Part shown: positions 7,730 through 16,516 of the stretch, piece after piece
How positions within the stretch are numbered: position 1 is the first letter of the stretch
Layout of the letters: each line of letters begins with the position of its first letter
Origin: Janibacter indicus
GTDB lineage: Bacteria; Actinomycetota; Actinomycetes; Actinomycetales; Dermatophilaceae
Length of the DNA: 64,000 bases
Assembly (NCBI RefSeq): GCF_900176385.1
Contig: NZ_FWXN01000005.1
Coordinates: forward strand, 186,001 to 250,000
Direction: 5' to 3'
Program-made: the position numbers and the translations under genes
The notes under the pieces: model-generated
Database searches by the model: none
Seen by the model: only the letters and a program-made list of their open reading frames with translations
What the model was told of the DNA's origin: nothing

Positions 7730-9082
7730 GTGACCACCACCGAGCGCCTGCACGTGCGTCTGATCAAGCGCGACCTCGAGGCCGAGGCCGAGCTGCCCGA
7801 CGACGTGCAGCGCAACGTGCCGGGCAACACCCTTCGCCTGGTCGGGGCCAACGCCCTGCAGTCCTCCGGCGACCAGATGGTCAACGCCTCGACGGTCCTG
7901 CCATGGCTCTTCCACGCCATCGGTGTGCCGGCGGCGCTCACCGGCGCCCTCGTGCCGATCCGCGAGTCCGGATCGATGCTCCCCCAGGCCTTCCTCACCC
8001 CCCTCGTCATCAAGGTCCGCCAGCGCAAGCTCGTCACGCTCGTCGGCGCCCTCGTCCAGGCCCTGTCCGTCGCCGTCATGGCCGTCACCGCCGCGATCGG
8101 CAGCGGGCTCGCCGCGGGCCTGACGATCATCGTCGCGCTCGCGGTGTTCTCCCTCGGCCGCTGCCTCACGTCGATCGCCTCCAAGGACGTGCAGGCCAGG
8201 ACGGTGCCGAAGGGAGAGCGCGGCCAGATCAACGGCCTCGCCACGACCGCCTCCGGTCTCGTCGCCATCACCCTCGGCCTCGCCGTTCGCGCCCTCGGCG
8301 AAGGCCTCGACGCGCAGACGCTCGCCGCGATCCTCGGCATCGGGTCGGTGCTGTGGGTGCTCGTGGCGCTCGTGTGGTGGAGCGTGCACGAGCCGGTGGA
8401 TGCCCCTTCGGGACGGTCGCAGAGCGACCTCCTCAGGGACCGGGGCGAGGGTGAAGAGGAGCAGGACAACTGGTTCGCGCAGACGCTCACCCTGCTGCGC
8501 GAGGACGCGACCTTCCGCTCCTTCGTCACGGTCCGCAGCTTCCTGCTCGTCTCCTCGCTCAGCCCGCCCTTCATCGTCACCCTCGCGGTGCAGGCGGGGG
8601 CGCCGGCGCTCACCGGCCTTGGTGGCTTCATCATCGCCTCGGGTCTGGCCGCGCTCCTCGGCGGACGAATCTTCGGACGCATGGCCGACCGCTCGAGCAA
8701 GCGCCTGATGACGACCGGCGCTGCTCTGGCCTCCCTCGTGCTGCTCGTCCTCGTGCTGCTCGACACGTTCCTCGACCTCGACGGCGACAGCCTGGCGACC
8801 TATGCGATCTTCGTCGCCGCCTACTTCCTCGTGACGATGCTGCACACCGGCGTGCGCGTCGGGCGCAAGACCTATGTCGTCGACATGGCCGAAGGTGACC
8901 AGCGCACGACCTATGTCGCCGTCTCCAATTCCGCGATGGGCGTCGTCCTGCTACTCGTCGGCGCGATCAGCTCGGCCATCGCCGGCTTCGGCGTCATCTG
9001 GGCACTGCTCTTCCTCGCGGGTCTCGGCGTCCTGGGTGTCGTCACCTCCCGCCGCCTGCCCGAGGTCGAAGGCCTGGCGTGA
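7730..9082 (+). CDS. MFS transporter
   Basis: This 450-residue integral membrane protein has about 12 hydrophobic segments in two six-helix halves joined by a polar loop at about residues 225-250 (PSGRSQSDLLRDRGEGEEEQ). A conserved-looking loop NTLRLVGANALQSSGDQ precedes the first helix, and GRMADRSSKRLMTTG resembles the MFS loop 2-3 or 8-9 motif. The substrate cannot be read from sequence. The GTG start is 25 nt after fahA with its own TAGATT box. The stop overlaps the next MFS gene as GTGA, so the two transporters are translationally coupled. Confidence 0.8.
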   Translation: MTTTERLHVRLIKRDLEAEAELPDDVQRNVPGNTLRLVGANALQSSGDQMVNASTVLPWLFHAIGVPAALTGALVPIRESGSMLPQAFLTPLVIKVRQRKLVTLVGALVQALSVAVMAVTAAIGSGLAAGLTIIVALAVFSLGRCLTSIASKDVQARTVPKGERGQINGLATTASGLVAITLGLAVRALGEGLDAQTLAAILGIGSVLWVLVALVWWSVHEPVDAPSGRSQSDLLRDRGEGEEEQDNWFAQTLTLLREDATFRSFVTVRSFLLVSSLSPPFIVTLAVQAGAPALTGLGGFIIASGLAALLGGRIFGRMADRSSKRLMTTGAALASLVLLVLVLLDTFLDLDGDSLATYAIFVAAYFLVTMLHTGVRVGRKTYVVDMAEGDQRTTYVAVSNSAMGVVLLLVGAISSAIAGFGVIWALLFLAGLGVLGVVTSRRLPEVEGLA

Positions 9083-10485
9083 CGTCCCCCGGCGGCGTGC
9101 GCATGGCCTCCCCGCAGGGCCGCCTGCTGCTGGTGATGACGATCCTCGGGTCCGGCATGGCGGGTATCGACGCGACGATCGTGGGCGTCGCCCTGCCGCA
9201 GATCGGGCGCTCCTTCGACTCCCCCTTCGCCACCCTGCAGTGGGTCGTGACCGGCTATGCGCTCACCCTGGCGGCCTTCATCCTCCTCGGCGGCTTGCTC
9301 GGTGACCGGCTCGGCCGCCAGCGGGTCTTCGTGCTGGGCGTCGCATGGTTCACCGCTGCCTCGCTCGCATGCGGGCTCGCGCCCACCGCCTGGACTCTCG
9401 TCGCCTCTCGGGTCGTGCAGGGCGTCGGCGGCGCCCTGCTCACGCCCGCGAGCCTCGCGCTCCTCCAGTCGATGATCGTCCGCGAGGACCGGGCACGAGC
9501 CATCGGTGCGTGGGCTGGTCTGGGCGGCGTCGCGATGGCGGTCGGGCCCTTCGTCGGTGGCTGGCTCGTCGACGTCGCGTCGTGGCGCTGGGTCTTCCTC
9601 ATCAATCTGCCGATCGCTGCGGTCACGCTGGCCATCGCGGCACGCCTGCCGAGGCCCGCACCGACGGACCGGTCGCAGCAGGCCCCCCTCGACATCATCG
9701 GCGCGGGGCTGGGTGTCGTCGCGCTCGCCGGCACGACCTATGCCCTCACCGCTGCAGGCGAAGGGGGACTTCCCCCCTTCGCCGTCGTGGCCGCGGTGGT
9801 CGGGGTCGTCGCCGCGGTCGCCTTCGTCGCCCACGAGCACCGCACGGCGGCGCCGATGCTGCCGCTCGGGATCTTCCGGTCACGCACCTTCTCCACCGTC
9901 ACCGTCGTGACCTTCCTCGTCTACGGCGGGATGGGCGTGGTCTTCCTGCTGCTCGTCGTGCAGCTGCAGGTCGTCGCCGGCTGGTCACCGCTCGCGTCCG
10001 GCGTCGCCGCGCTGCCCACAACCCTGCTCATGATGGTCGGCTCGAGCCGCGCGGGCGCCCTCGGCGAGCGCATCGGGCCGCGCCTGCCGATGTCCGTCGG
10101 GCCGATCGTCATGGCCCTCGGGATCGTCCTGCTGCTGCGCACCGGGCCGACCACCGACTACGTGCTCGACGTGCTGCCGGGGGTCGTCGTCTTCGGTCTC
10201 GGCCTGACCCTGATGGTCGCGCCGCTCACCGCCACGGCCCTGTCGAGCGCGCCCGACGAGCACGCCGGTCTCGCGTCCGGCATCAACAACGCCGTCGCCC
10301 GCGCCGGGGGTCTGCTCGGCGTCGCGGCAGTGCCACCGCTGGCCGGGCTCACCGGACGTGTCGTCGAGGACCCGGCCGCCTTCGACGCCGGATTTCGCAC
10401 CGCGATGCTCGCCTGCGCCGTCGTCATCGCCGGCGGCGGGTTGCTCGCCGGAGCCGCCCTGCGGGACCGTACCGTGGAGCGGTGA
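9079..10485 (+). CDS. DHA2-family MFS efflux transporter (EmrB/QacA-like)
   Basis: This 468-residue protein has about 14 predicted membrane helices. It shows the DHA2 features DATIVGVALPQIG in the first helix, GGLLGDRLGRQRVF (motif A) and LVASRVVQGVGGALLTPASLAL (motif C-like). Such proteins export drugs or metabolites by proton antiport. It is coupled by GTGA overlaps to the upstream MFS gene and to tryptophan 2,3-dioxygenase downstream, so export of a kynurenine-pathway compound such as anthranilate is possible (inference). Inside the gene at 9757-9783 lies an 11-bp perfect inverted repeat built from two copies of the dispersed CGAAGGGGG oligomer. Confidence 0.85.
   Translation: MTSPGGVRMASPQGRLLLVMTILGSGMAGIDATIVGVALPQIGRSFDSPFATLQWVVTGYALTLAAFILLGGLLGDRLGRQRVFVLGVAWFTAASLACGLAPTAWTLVASRVVQGVGGALLTPASLALLQSMIVREDRARAIGAWAGLGGVAMAVGPFVGGWLVDVASWRWVFLINLPIAAVTLAIAARLPRPAPTDRSQQAPLDIIGAGLGVVALAGTTYALTAAGEGGLPPFAVVAAVVGVVAAVAFVAHEHRTAAPMLPLGIFRSRTFSTVTVVTFLVYGGMGVVFLLLVVQLQVVAGWSPLASGVAALPTTLLMMVGSSRAGALGERIGPRLPMSVGPIVMALGIVLLLRTGPTTDYVLDVLPGVVVFGLGLTLMVAPLTATALSSAPDEHAGLASGINNAVARAGGLLGVAAVPPLAGLTGRVVEDPAAFDAGFRTAMLACAVVIAGGGLLAGAALRDRTVER
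9757..9783. repeat. Inverted pair of the dispersed CGAAGGGGG oligomer
   Basis: GGCGAAGGGGG (9757-9767) and CCCCCTTCGCC (9773-9783) form a perfect 11-bp stem with a 5-nt loop, inside the coding sequence of the DHA2 transporter. A stem of this quality within a gene is not explained by coding alone. Confidence 0.8.
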
Positions 10486-11324
10486 CTGGTAACACGCGCG
10501 ACATCGAGGCCGGCGTCCACCGCGACTTCCGGGAGGAGATGTCCTACGGTTCCTACCTGGCACTCGACACCCTGCTCGACGCCCAGCGGCCGATGAGCGA
10601 GCACCACGACGAGATGCTCTTCATCGTCCAGCACCAGACGTCGGAGCTGTGGCTCAAGCTCGTGCTGCACGAGACGCGTTCTGCCATGGCGCTGCTCGCC
10701 GCCGACGAGATGCGCATGGCGCTCAAGCGGATCGCGCGGGTCAAGCACATCCAGCGCACGCTCACCGACCAGTGGTCGGTGCTCGCGACCCTCACGCCGA
10801 CGGAGTACCAGGAGTTCCGGCCCTTCCTCGGGCACGCGTCGGGCTTCCAGTCCTGGCAGTACCGCGCGGTCGAGTTCGCCCTCGGCAACAAGCACGCCGG
10901 CATGCTTCCGGTCCATGCCAGCGACCCCGAGGCGCACGCCGTGCTCAGCGAGCTGCTCGAGGCGCCGAGCCTCTACGACGAGTTCCTCCGCCACCTCTCC
11001 CGCCGCGGCTACCCGATCCCCCAGCGGGTCCTCGAGCGGGACGTCACCACGGCCCACGAGCTGGACCCCGAGCTCACCGCGGTGCTCACCGACATCTACC
11101 GCGACGCCGAGCAGCACTGGGACGTCTACGAAGCCTGCGAGGAGCTCGTCGACCTCGAGGACAACTTCCAGCTGTGGCGCTTCCGCCACCTCAAGACGGT
11201 GCAGCGCACCATCGGCATGAAGACGGGCACCGGCGGCTCCTCCGGCGTCGGGTTCCTCCAGCGAGCGCTCGACCTGACCTTCTTCCCCGAGCTCTTCGCC
11301 GTGCGGACGGAGATCGGGGCATGA
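10482..11324 (+). CDS. kynA: Tryptophan 2,3-dioxygenase
   Basis: This 280-residue heme enzyme converts L-tryptophan to N-formylkynurenine. Diagnostic segments are SYGSYLALDTLLDAQ, the heme-region motif DEMLFIVQHQTSELWLKL, ASGFQSWQYRAVEF and the C-terminal LWRFRHLKTVQRTIGMKTGTGGSSG. Length equals typical bacterial TDO. The GTG start overlaps the transporter stop (GTGA), and the stop overlaps the kynureninase ATG (ATGA). The three genes therefore form a tightly coupled unit for tryptophan breakdown. Confidence 0.96.
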   Translation: MTGNTRDIEAGVHRDFREEMSYGSYLALDTLLDAQRPMSEHHDEMLFIVQHQTSELWLKLVLHETRSAMALLAADEMRMALKRIARVKHIQRTLTDQWSVLATLTPTEYQEFRPFLGHASGFQSWQYRAVEFALGNKHAGMLPVHASDPEAHAVLSELLEAPSLYDEFLRHLSRRGYPIPQRVLERDVTTAHELDPELTAVLTDIYRDAEQHWDVYEACEELVDLEDNFQLWRFRHLKTVQRTIGMKTGTGGSSGVGFLQRALDLTFFPELFAVRTEIGA

Positions 11325-12553
11325 GCGGCGCGGCAGCGGCGCTGCGGGACACGGCGACTCGGCTCGACGCGGCGGACCCCCTTCGCCACACGCGGGACCT
11401 CTACCTCCCTTCGCCAGGGCTCGTCGCCTATCTCGACGGCAACTCGCTGGGGCGCCCCCTTCGCGCCACCGCGGAACGGATCGCCGACCTCGTCGCCGGT
11501 GCCTGGGGCACCCGGCTCATCCGGTCGTGGGACGAGCAGTGGATGGACCTGCCGCTGCGGCTCGGCGACCGCATCGGCGAGGTCTGCCTCGGCGCGGCGC
11601 CCGGCCAGACCGCCGTCGGCGACTCCACGACGGTGATGCTCTACAAGCTGTTGCGCGCGGCCGTGGCCGCGGCCGGGCCGCAGCGTCCCGAGGTCGTCCT
11701 CGACACCGAGAACTTCCCGACCGATCGCTATGTGGCAGAAGGCATCGCGGCCGAGACCGGCGCCGAGCTCGTGTGGCTCGAGCCGGACCCGGCGAAGGGG
11801 GTCACCCCCGACCTCGTCGCCGGCGCCCTGACCGGTCGCACCGGTGTCGTCCTGCTCTCCCACGTCGCCTACAAGTCCGCGTGGATCGCCGACCTGCCGG
11901 AGATCACCCGGCTCGCCCACGAGGCCGGTGCCCTCGTGCTCTGGGACCTGTGCCACTCCGTCGGCGTCGTCCCCAGCGACCTCGATGCGCACGCGGTCGA
12001 CCTCGCCGTGGGGTGCACCTACAAGTTCCTCGGTGGTGGGCCGGGGGCACCCGCCTTCGGATACGTCGCGGCACACCACCAGGAGCGGCTGCGGCAGCCG
12101 ATCCAGGGGTGGATGGGCCACGCCGAGCCCTTTGCCATGGGACCGGGCTACGCGCCGGGCGCCGGCATGCGCGGCTTCATCTCCGGCACTCCCCCGGTGC
12201 TCGGCATGGTCGGCATCGAGGACACCGTCGACCTCATCGAGTCGGTGGGGCTGGATGCGGTGCGGGACAAAGCCGCTCGGCTAGGGCGCTTCGTCATCGA
12301 GTCGGTCGACGGGCTGCTCGGCGACCACGGCGTGCGGGTGGCCTCCCCACTCGACGACGAGCTGCGGGGCGGGCACGTGACATTGGCCCACCCGCGCTTC
12401 CGCGAGGTCTACCGCGTGCTGTGGGACCGCGATGTGGTGCCGGACTTCCGCGAACCCGACGGGATCCGGCTCGGCCTGTCGCCGCTCAGCACGAGCTACG
12501 GCGAGACGGCCGAGGCGCTCGTCATGGTCGACGAGGTGCTGCGCGCCGGGTGA
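11321..12553 (+). CDS. kynU: Kynureninase
   Basis: This 410-residue PLP enzyme (fold type I) splits L-kynurenine into anthranilate and L-alanine. The N-terminal YLDGNSLGRPL segment is typical. Aromatic-binding and PLP motifs follow: FPTDRYV, LWDLCHSVGVVPSDLD and CTYKFLGGGPGAPAFGYV, in which the Lys forms the Schiff base. It begins in a 4-nt overlap with kynA. Its 3' end overlaps the convergent alpha/beta hydrolase gene by 32 bp, so the two transcripts are antisense at their ends. Three copies of the CGAAGGG-type oligomer fall in its first 150 bp. Confidence 0.95.
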   Translation: MSGAAAALRDTATRLDAADPLRHTRDLYLPSPGLVAYLDGNSLGRPLRATAERIADLVAGAWGTRLIRSWDEQWMDLPLRLGDRIGEVCLGAAPGQTAVGDSTTVMLYKLLRAAVAAAGPQRPEVVLDTENFPTDRYVAEGIAAETGAELVWLEPDPAKGVTPDLVAGALTGRTGVVLLSHVAYKSAWIADLPEITRLAHEAGALVLWDLCHSVGVVPSDLDAHAVDLAVGCTYKFLGGGPGAPAFGYVAAHHQERLRQPIQGWMGHAEPFAMGPGYAPGAGMRGFISGTPPVLGMVGIEDTVDLIESVGLDAVRDKAARLGRFVIESVDGLLGDHGVRVASPLDDELRGGHVTLAHPRFREVYRVLWDRDVVPDFREPDGIRLGLSPLSTSYGETAEALVMVDEVLRAG

Positions 12554-13421
12554 TCGCGGCGAGCACCGACGGCCAGTGCGGCGAGCGCGGGTCGACGACG
12601 TCGAAGTGGTCCGCTCCGGGGAGCACGCTGCGCTCCCACCCCGCCGACTGGCGGAGGGGGACGGTCGCGTCGGCGTCCCCGTGCAGGATCGTGATGCCCT
12701 GTGCCGCAGCGTCATTGTTGCTTTGTGGAGGCATTGCCTCCCGCAGGCGAAGGGGGTCGAGGCGGGCGTAGAGCTCGGGAGCCTGCGCAGGCGTGGCGCC
12801 GATCCAGTCGCGCACGGCGTCGGTGCCGAGGCGGTCGTCGACGGCCGCGTCGAGGTCGGCGACGGGGGCCAGGGCGACGACGGGGACCGGGGGCAGCGTG
12901 GGCGTGAGCGCGCGCCACAGCACCAGGGTGCCGCCGGCGCTGTGGCCGATCCAGGCGGCGACGTCGTGGCCGTCGCCTCGCAGGAGCGCGTCGAGGGCGG
13001 CCAGGTCGGCGGTCGTCGCCTCGGGATCGCCCGGCACGCGGCGGTACTCGGCCAGGGCCACGCGCCAGCCGGCTGCCACGAGCGCGCGCGCCATGGGTCG
13101 GGCGTGGGTGCGGTCGACGCCGGGGCGGAAGTAGCCGCCGTGGACGACGACGAGGGTGCGGGAGGCGGCGTGTGAAGCGCCGTCTGGGGCGGTGCCGTCG
13201 GGGGCGGTGCCCGTCGGCGGCTCGTGGATCTCGACCACCTGGTCCGGCAGGTCGCCGTAGGCGAGCAGGGGCACCGGTTCGACGGGGTGAGGCGGGCCCC
13301 CTTCGCCTTGGAGGCGGGTGAGGGTCGCGTCCTCGGTCTCGTCGTCGACAGCCACGGCCTCACCCTCCCACGCGGCGCTCGGGTCGTGGAGGGGATTGTC
13401 GGTGGTGGCACGTACGGTCAT
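12522..13421 (-). CDS. Alpha/beta hydrolase, probable kynurenine formamidase
   Basis: This 299-residue alpha/beta hydrolase has the oxyanion motif VVVHGGYFRPG and the nucleophile elbow IGHSAGG (catalytic Ser). A C-terminal LHGDADATVPL Asp loop and ADHFDVVD His complete the triad. HGGY(W/F) plus GHSAGG is the pattern of animal/yeast-type N-formylkynurenine formamidases. Its position, convergent with kynA-kynU, supplies the missing middle step of tryptophan to anthranilate. It could be another small esterase; the assignment rests on motif plus context. No strong Shine-Dalgarno is visible. It is divergent from the SOS-controlled DUF222 gene. Confidence 0.75.
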   Translation of the reverse strand: MTVRATTDNPLHDPSAAWEGEAVAVDDETEDATLTRLQGEGGPPHPVEPVPLLAYGDLPDQVVEIHEPPTGTAPDGTAPDGASHAASRTLVVVHGGYFRPGVDRTHARPMARALVAAGWRVALAEYRRVPGDPEATTADLAALDALLRGDGHDVAAWIGHSAGGTLVLWRALTPTLPPVPVVALAPVADLDAAVDDRLGTDAVRDWIGATPAQAPELYARLDPLRLREAMPPQSNNDAAAQGITILHGDADATVPLRQSAGWERSVLPGADHFDVVDPRSPHWPSVLAAITRRAAPRRP

Positions 13422-13475
13422 GGATCAGGGGAACGGCAGGTGTGGGATGGCCGCCGGACGAGATGCCGAAGGGGG

Positions 13476-13505
13476 TTGAACTCTCGAACACATGTTCGAT
13501 AGAGT
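13476..13505 (+). promoter_or_regulatory. Promoter with a LexA SOS box filling the spacer
   Basis: TTGAAC (13476-13481), 18 bp and TAGAGT (13500-13505) form a good promoter. The spacer holds TCGAAC-ACAT-GTTCGA (13484-13499), a perfect match to the actinobacterial SOS box TCGAAC(N4)GTTCGA. The ATG at 13512 lies 6 nt after the -10 box, so the message should be leaderless. LexA bound here would cover the whole promoter. Confidence 0.85.
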
Positions 13506-13511
13506 GGGGTC

Positions 13512-15107
13512 ATGGGACAAGCATCGACGCTTGAGACGCGACTGGCGGACCACGTGTCCGCGATCGACCTCATGCGTCTTCGTCGCCCCATCGAGATGCC
13601 CCCTCCGTCGCTGGACACCCTGATGCGACAGGCCCAGCACCAGGTGGGCCAGATGATGCAGGCGCTCGTCGAGCGACCCGATGACCTGACCGACCTGCGC
13701 GGGCACATCGGTGAGGTCGAGCGGCTCTCCCGCCGGGTCGATGCGCTCAAGCTGAGGCTGACCGCGCGGGCCGCGAGCACCGGTGCGACCGGTGTGGCCG
13801 GGCACACCGACACGGGGTCGTGGTTGGCCGGCGCGACCGGCAGCGACCGCACCACGTCGGCCAGCGACGCGATGCTGGCCGAGGCGATGGGTGATGCCGA
13901 GCGCGCTGCTGCCGACGACGCAGGAGACGCAGCGGGTGGCTCGGGAGACGCCGGGGGCGGTCCGGGCGCAGCCGGCGACCCGGGAGACCCGGGAGACGCG
14001 GGAGACGCGGGAGACGCAGCGAAGGATCGCAGCCGCGCCGGACGTGGGCCGCGCCTGACCCTCACGGCTGCCGCTCTCGACGCGGGCACGATCAGCGCCG
14101 CCCACGCCAAGGTCATCCTGCGCGGCCTCGACGACCTGCCCGAGGGGGTCACGACCGACCAGCGCCGGTCCTGCGAGGCCGAGCTGCTGCGGCTGGCGGC
14201 CAACCGCTCCCCGAGTCAGTTGCGACGTGCGGCGCGTCGGGTGCTCGAGACCTACGAGCCTGACGAGGCCGTCGTCGACCAGCACGAGGACGACCTCGTG
14301 GCCCGCGAGGAGGAGGCGGCCCGCGAGCGCGCCGCCTTCTGGGTCAAGGACAACCGCGACGGCACGATGACCGGGCAGTTCACCGTGCCCTGGGTCTCCG
14401 GGATGATGCTCAAGAAGGTCATCGATGCCATGACCGCACCGCGCCGCCGAGCGACCGACGGGCCGGGCGATGCCGACGAGTCGGGCGGTGCCGATGGGTC
14501 GGGCGGCGTTGGCGGGTCTAACAGAGCTGCGGAGCAGCTCTCCCCCACCGACCGCAGCCTCGACTGGCAGCACCGACGAGGCCTGGCCTTCGCCGACCTG
14601 CTGATGCGCATCCCCACCGACCACCTCCACTCCAAGGTGTCGGCGACCATGCTCATCACGACCCGGGTCGACGACCTGCTCGCCGGCCTGCTCGACGAGG
14701 GGCTCGTCCCCGCGGGCACCCGAGTCGGCTCGACCGATGTCCACGACGTCATCAGCGCCGGCACGGCGCGACGACTCGCCTGCGGCGCGGGCCTGCTGCC
14801 GACGGTTCTCGACGGCGACTCGATCCCGATCGACCTGGGGCGGCAGCGCCGCCTCTTCACCGACAACCAGCGGATGGCCCTGGCCACTCGCTACGACGAG
14901 TGCGCCGCCGAGGGCTGCGACCGGCCCTTCGCGTGGACCGAGATCCACCACCTCCGGCCGTGGGAGGCCGGCGGGCTCACCGACCTCGACAATGCCGCAC
15001 CCCTGTGCGGCACCCATCACCACATGATCGACAGCGCGCTGTGGCGCCATGTCGTCACACGACTGGGCAACGGCACCGTCTCGCTCGCCTTCCACCGGAG
15101 GACGTAG
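13512..15107 (+). CDS. DUF222 / 13E12-repeat family HNH endonuclease-like protein
   Basis: This 531-residue protein has the N-terminal DUF222 region and a C-terminal HNH nuclease module at about residues 464-505 (CAAEGCDRPFAWTEIHHLRPW, then CGTHHH). The paired Cys and the HH...N...H residues could bind a metal ion. Residues about 137-172 are a Gly/Asp/Ala-rich low-complexity stretch with GDAGD repeats. The family is abundant in actinobacteria; several mycobacterial 13E12 genes are reported as LexA-regulated, and a perfect SOS box lies in this promoter. DNA-damage-induced nuclease activity is likely but unproven. A second low-complexity GGADG stretch lies near residue 325. Confidence 0.88.
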   Translation: MGQASTLETRLADHVSAIDLMRLRRPIEMPPPSLDTLMRQAQHQVGQMMQALVERPDDLTDLRGHIGEVERLSRRVDALKLRLTARAASTGATGVAGHTDTGSWLAGATGSDRTTSASDAMLAEAMGDAERAAADDAGDAAGGSGDAGGGPGAAGDPGDPGDAGDAGDAAKDRSRAGRGPRLTLTAAALDAGTISAAHAKVILRGLDDLPEGVTTDQRRSCEAELLRLAANRSPSQLRRAARRVLETYEPDEAVVDQHEDDLVAREEEAARERAAFWVKDNRDGTMTGQFTVPWVSGMMLKKVIDAMTAPRRRATDGPGDADESGGADGSGGVGGSNRAAEQLSPTDRSLDWQHRRGLAFADLLMRIPTDHLHSKVSATMLITTRVDDLLAGLLDEGLVPAGTRVGSTDVHDVISAGTARRLACGAGLLPTVLDGDSIPIDLGRQRRLFTDNQRMALATRYDECAAEGCDRPFAWTEIHHLRPWEAGGLTDLDNAAPLCGTHHHMIDSALWRHVVTRLGNGTVSLAFHRRT

Positions 15108-15175
15108 ACGCTCCTGCACCGCCCGGCCGATCCGAGGTCGTCCCGACCGTGACTGCGCACTCGACCCGACCGCCG

Positions 15176-15181
15176 TACTGT
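15176..15181 (+). promoter_or_regulatory. -10 box of a probable leaderless promoter
   Basis: TACTGT ends 6 nt before the ATG at 15188, the same layout as at 7730 and 13512. No Shine-Dalgarno precedes this start. Confidence 0.45.
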
Positions 15182-15187
15182 GGTCCC

Positions 15188-15649
15188 ATGCCGCACGTGG
15201 TGCCGGTCGTGGTCCGGCTCGGGTACTTCCTCGCCCACGCTTCGGTCCTGTTCGTGCTCGGGTACACCGTGATCGACCGGGCCGGGGTCCCGGCGCTCGT
15301 GGGAGTGCTCGGCCTCGTGCTCGGGTCCGGGGCAGCCTTCGTCTGGGCTGCGCTCGATGCCTGGTGGGGCCAGTCGCTCCGTGTCGCCCTGGCCCGCTGG
15401 GCGGTGGTCTCGTGCACCTACGGCCTGGTGCTCTTCGCCCTCCCCGTGACGATCGGGTACGCCCTGGGCGGCGTGGAAGCCAAGATCTGGAGCTCGCCGA
15501 CCTCGGGCATCACCCTCTTCGGCGTCATGGCGTTCGGGCTCACGCTCATGCTCCTCGCCGTCCCTGCCGGCTTGGGCATCGCTGCCGGAGGGATCGTCCG
15601 GGCGCTCGGCGCGGACTCGACCGCACAGCCGCGCACGACCGCGGGCTGA
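15188..15649 (+). CDS. Small four-helix membrane protein, unknown function
   Basis: This 153-residue protein has four hydrophobic segments at about residues 8-25, 32-55, 65-88 and 108-140. A short polar loop (GGVEAKIWSSPTSG) precedes the last pair, and a polar tail ends the protein. I do not recognise a family. The ATG at 15188 was chosen because the hydrophobic pattern starts there and a TACTGT box lies just upstream; the longer open frame runs through the end of the DUF222 gene. It stands alone between the DUF222 gene and the convergent MOSC gene. Confidence 0.65.
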   Translation: MPHVVPVVVRLGYFLAHASVLFVLGYTVIDRAGVPALVGVLGLVLGSGAAFVWAALDAWWGQSLRVALARWAVVSCTYGLVLFALPVTIGYALGGVEAKIWSSPTSGITLFGVMAFGLTLMLLAVPAGLGIAAGGIVRALGADSTAQPRTTAG

Positions 15650-15684
15650 TCCCCTCGCCCCCGCACTCACGCTCACGGCGCGGC

Positions 15685-16491
15685 TCAGCCGGGGGCGACC
15701 TCGTCACCCACGCGGATCTCCCCTTCGCCCATCGGGACCAGTCGGGTACCGAACCACGTCTTGCCGTCCCACCGGCGGTGCTGCGACAGCGTCCGGATGG
15801 GTTCCTTGCCCGTCGCGAGCGTCACGGGGTCGATGGTCGTCATGACACAGCGATCGCACACCTCAGCGGTCCGGAAGCCGAGGTCACCGATGCGCACCGT
15901 GGGCCAGCCGTCCTCCGCGAAGGGCTCGTCACCGTCGATGACGACATTGGGTCGGAAGCGCACCATGCTCAGCGGCTCCGGTGGCGCGTCGTCCTGCTCG
16001 GCCATCCACTCCTGGAGCCGGGCCAGCGACACCTCGGTGGTCATGAGGAGCGGCCCGGCATCGGCCAGCGACAGCGTGTCGCCCTCGAGCCCGCCGTGGG
16101 CGCCCGAGACGCGGCGCACCGACGGGTCCTCCTGCCACACCAGACGCAGCGGTCGACCGATGTGGTCGCTGATCCACTCGCTGACATCTTGGTCGGCGGG
16201 CACCGCGAAGCCCTGACGCGAATGGCTCACCGGCACGGGCGGCAGCCCCAGGGGGATATCGACGAGGATCGACTCCTCGCCGTCGTGGATGCGGATCGTC
16301 TCCTCGTCGACCTGCTCGGCGCGCAGTCGCAGCAGCGAGTGCTCGTCCCGGGCGGTGACCTTCTCGCCGCTCGGGTCGACCAGACCCCACCGACGGTCGC
16401 CCTCGATCCCCCAGGGCTCGACCCGTGCTGACTCGACGTCCGAGCCGCCGAGGGACTTGACCGGGTAGAGCCGCAGCTGGGTGACGCGCAT
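15685..16491 (-). CDS. MOSC domain protein (YcbX/mARC-like)
   Basis: This 268-residue protein has an N-terminal MOSC beta-barrel domain (RVTQLRLYPVKSLGG, GDRRWGLVD) and a C-terminal MOSC domain. The latter contains RFRPNVVIDG and the AEVCDRCVMTTIDP segment. In YcbX and mARC the conserved Cys of this segment coordinates the molybdenum cofactor for reduction of N-hydroxylated compounds; YcbX carries an extra ferredoxin domain that is absent here. The ATG follows the end of the upstream membrane protein gene by 25 nt on the same strand, so they are probably co-transcribed. Confidence 0.88.
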   Translation of the reverse strand: MRVTQLRLYPVKSLGGSDVESARVEPWGIEGDRRWGLVDPSGEKVTARDEHSLLRLRAEQVDEETIRIHDGEESILVDIPLGLPPVPVSHSRQGFAVPADQDVSEWISDHIGRPLRLVWQEDPSVRRVSGAHGGLEGDTLSLADAGPLLMTTEVSLARLQEWMAEQDDAPPEPLSMVRFRPNVVIDGDEPFAEDGWPTVRIGDLGFRTAEVCDRCVMTTIDPVTLATGKEPIRTLSQHRRWDGKTWFGTRLVPMGEGEIRVGDEVAPG

Positions 16492-16516
16492 GCCCCCGAT
16501 CGTACGAGCCCCGAGC

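Noticed and set aside
13920-14030. Repeats in the DUF222 gene considered as a CRISPR or minisatellite
   Set aside because: The units are short GAC-rich coding repeats (Gly-Asp-Ala) without spacers; simple low-complexity coding.
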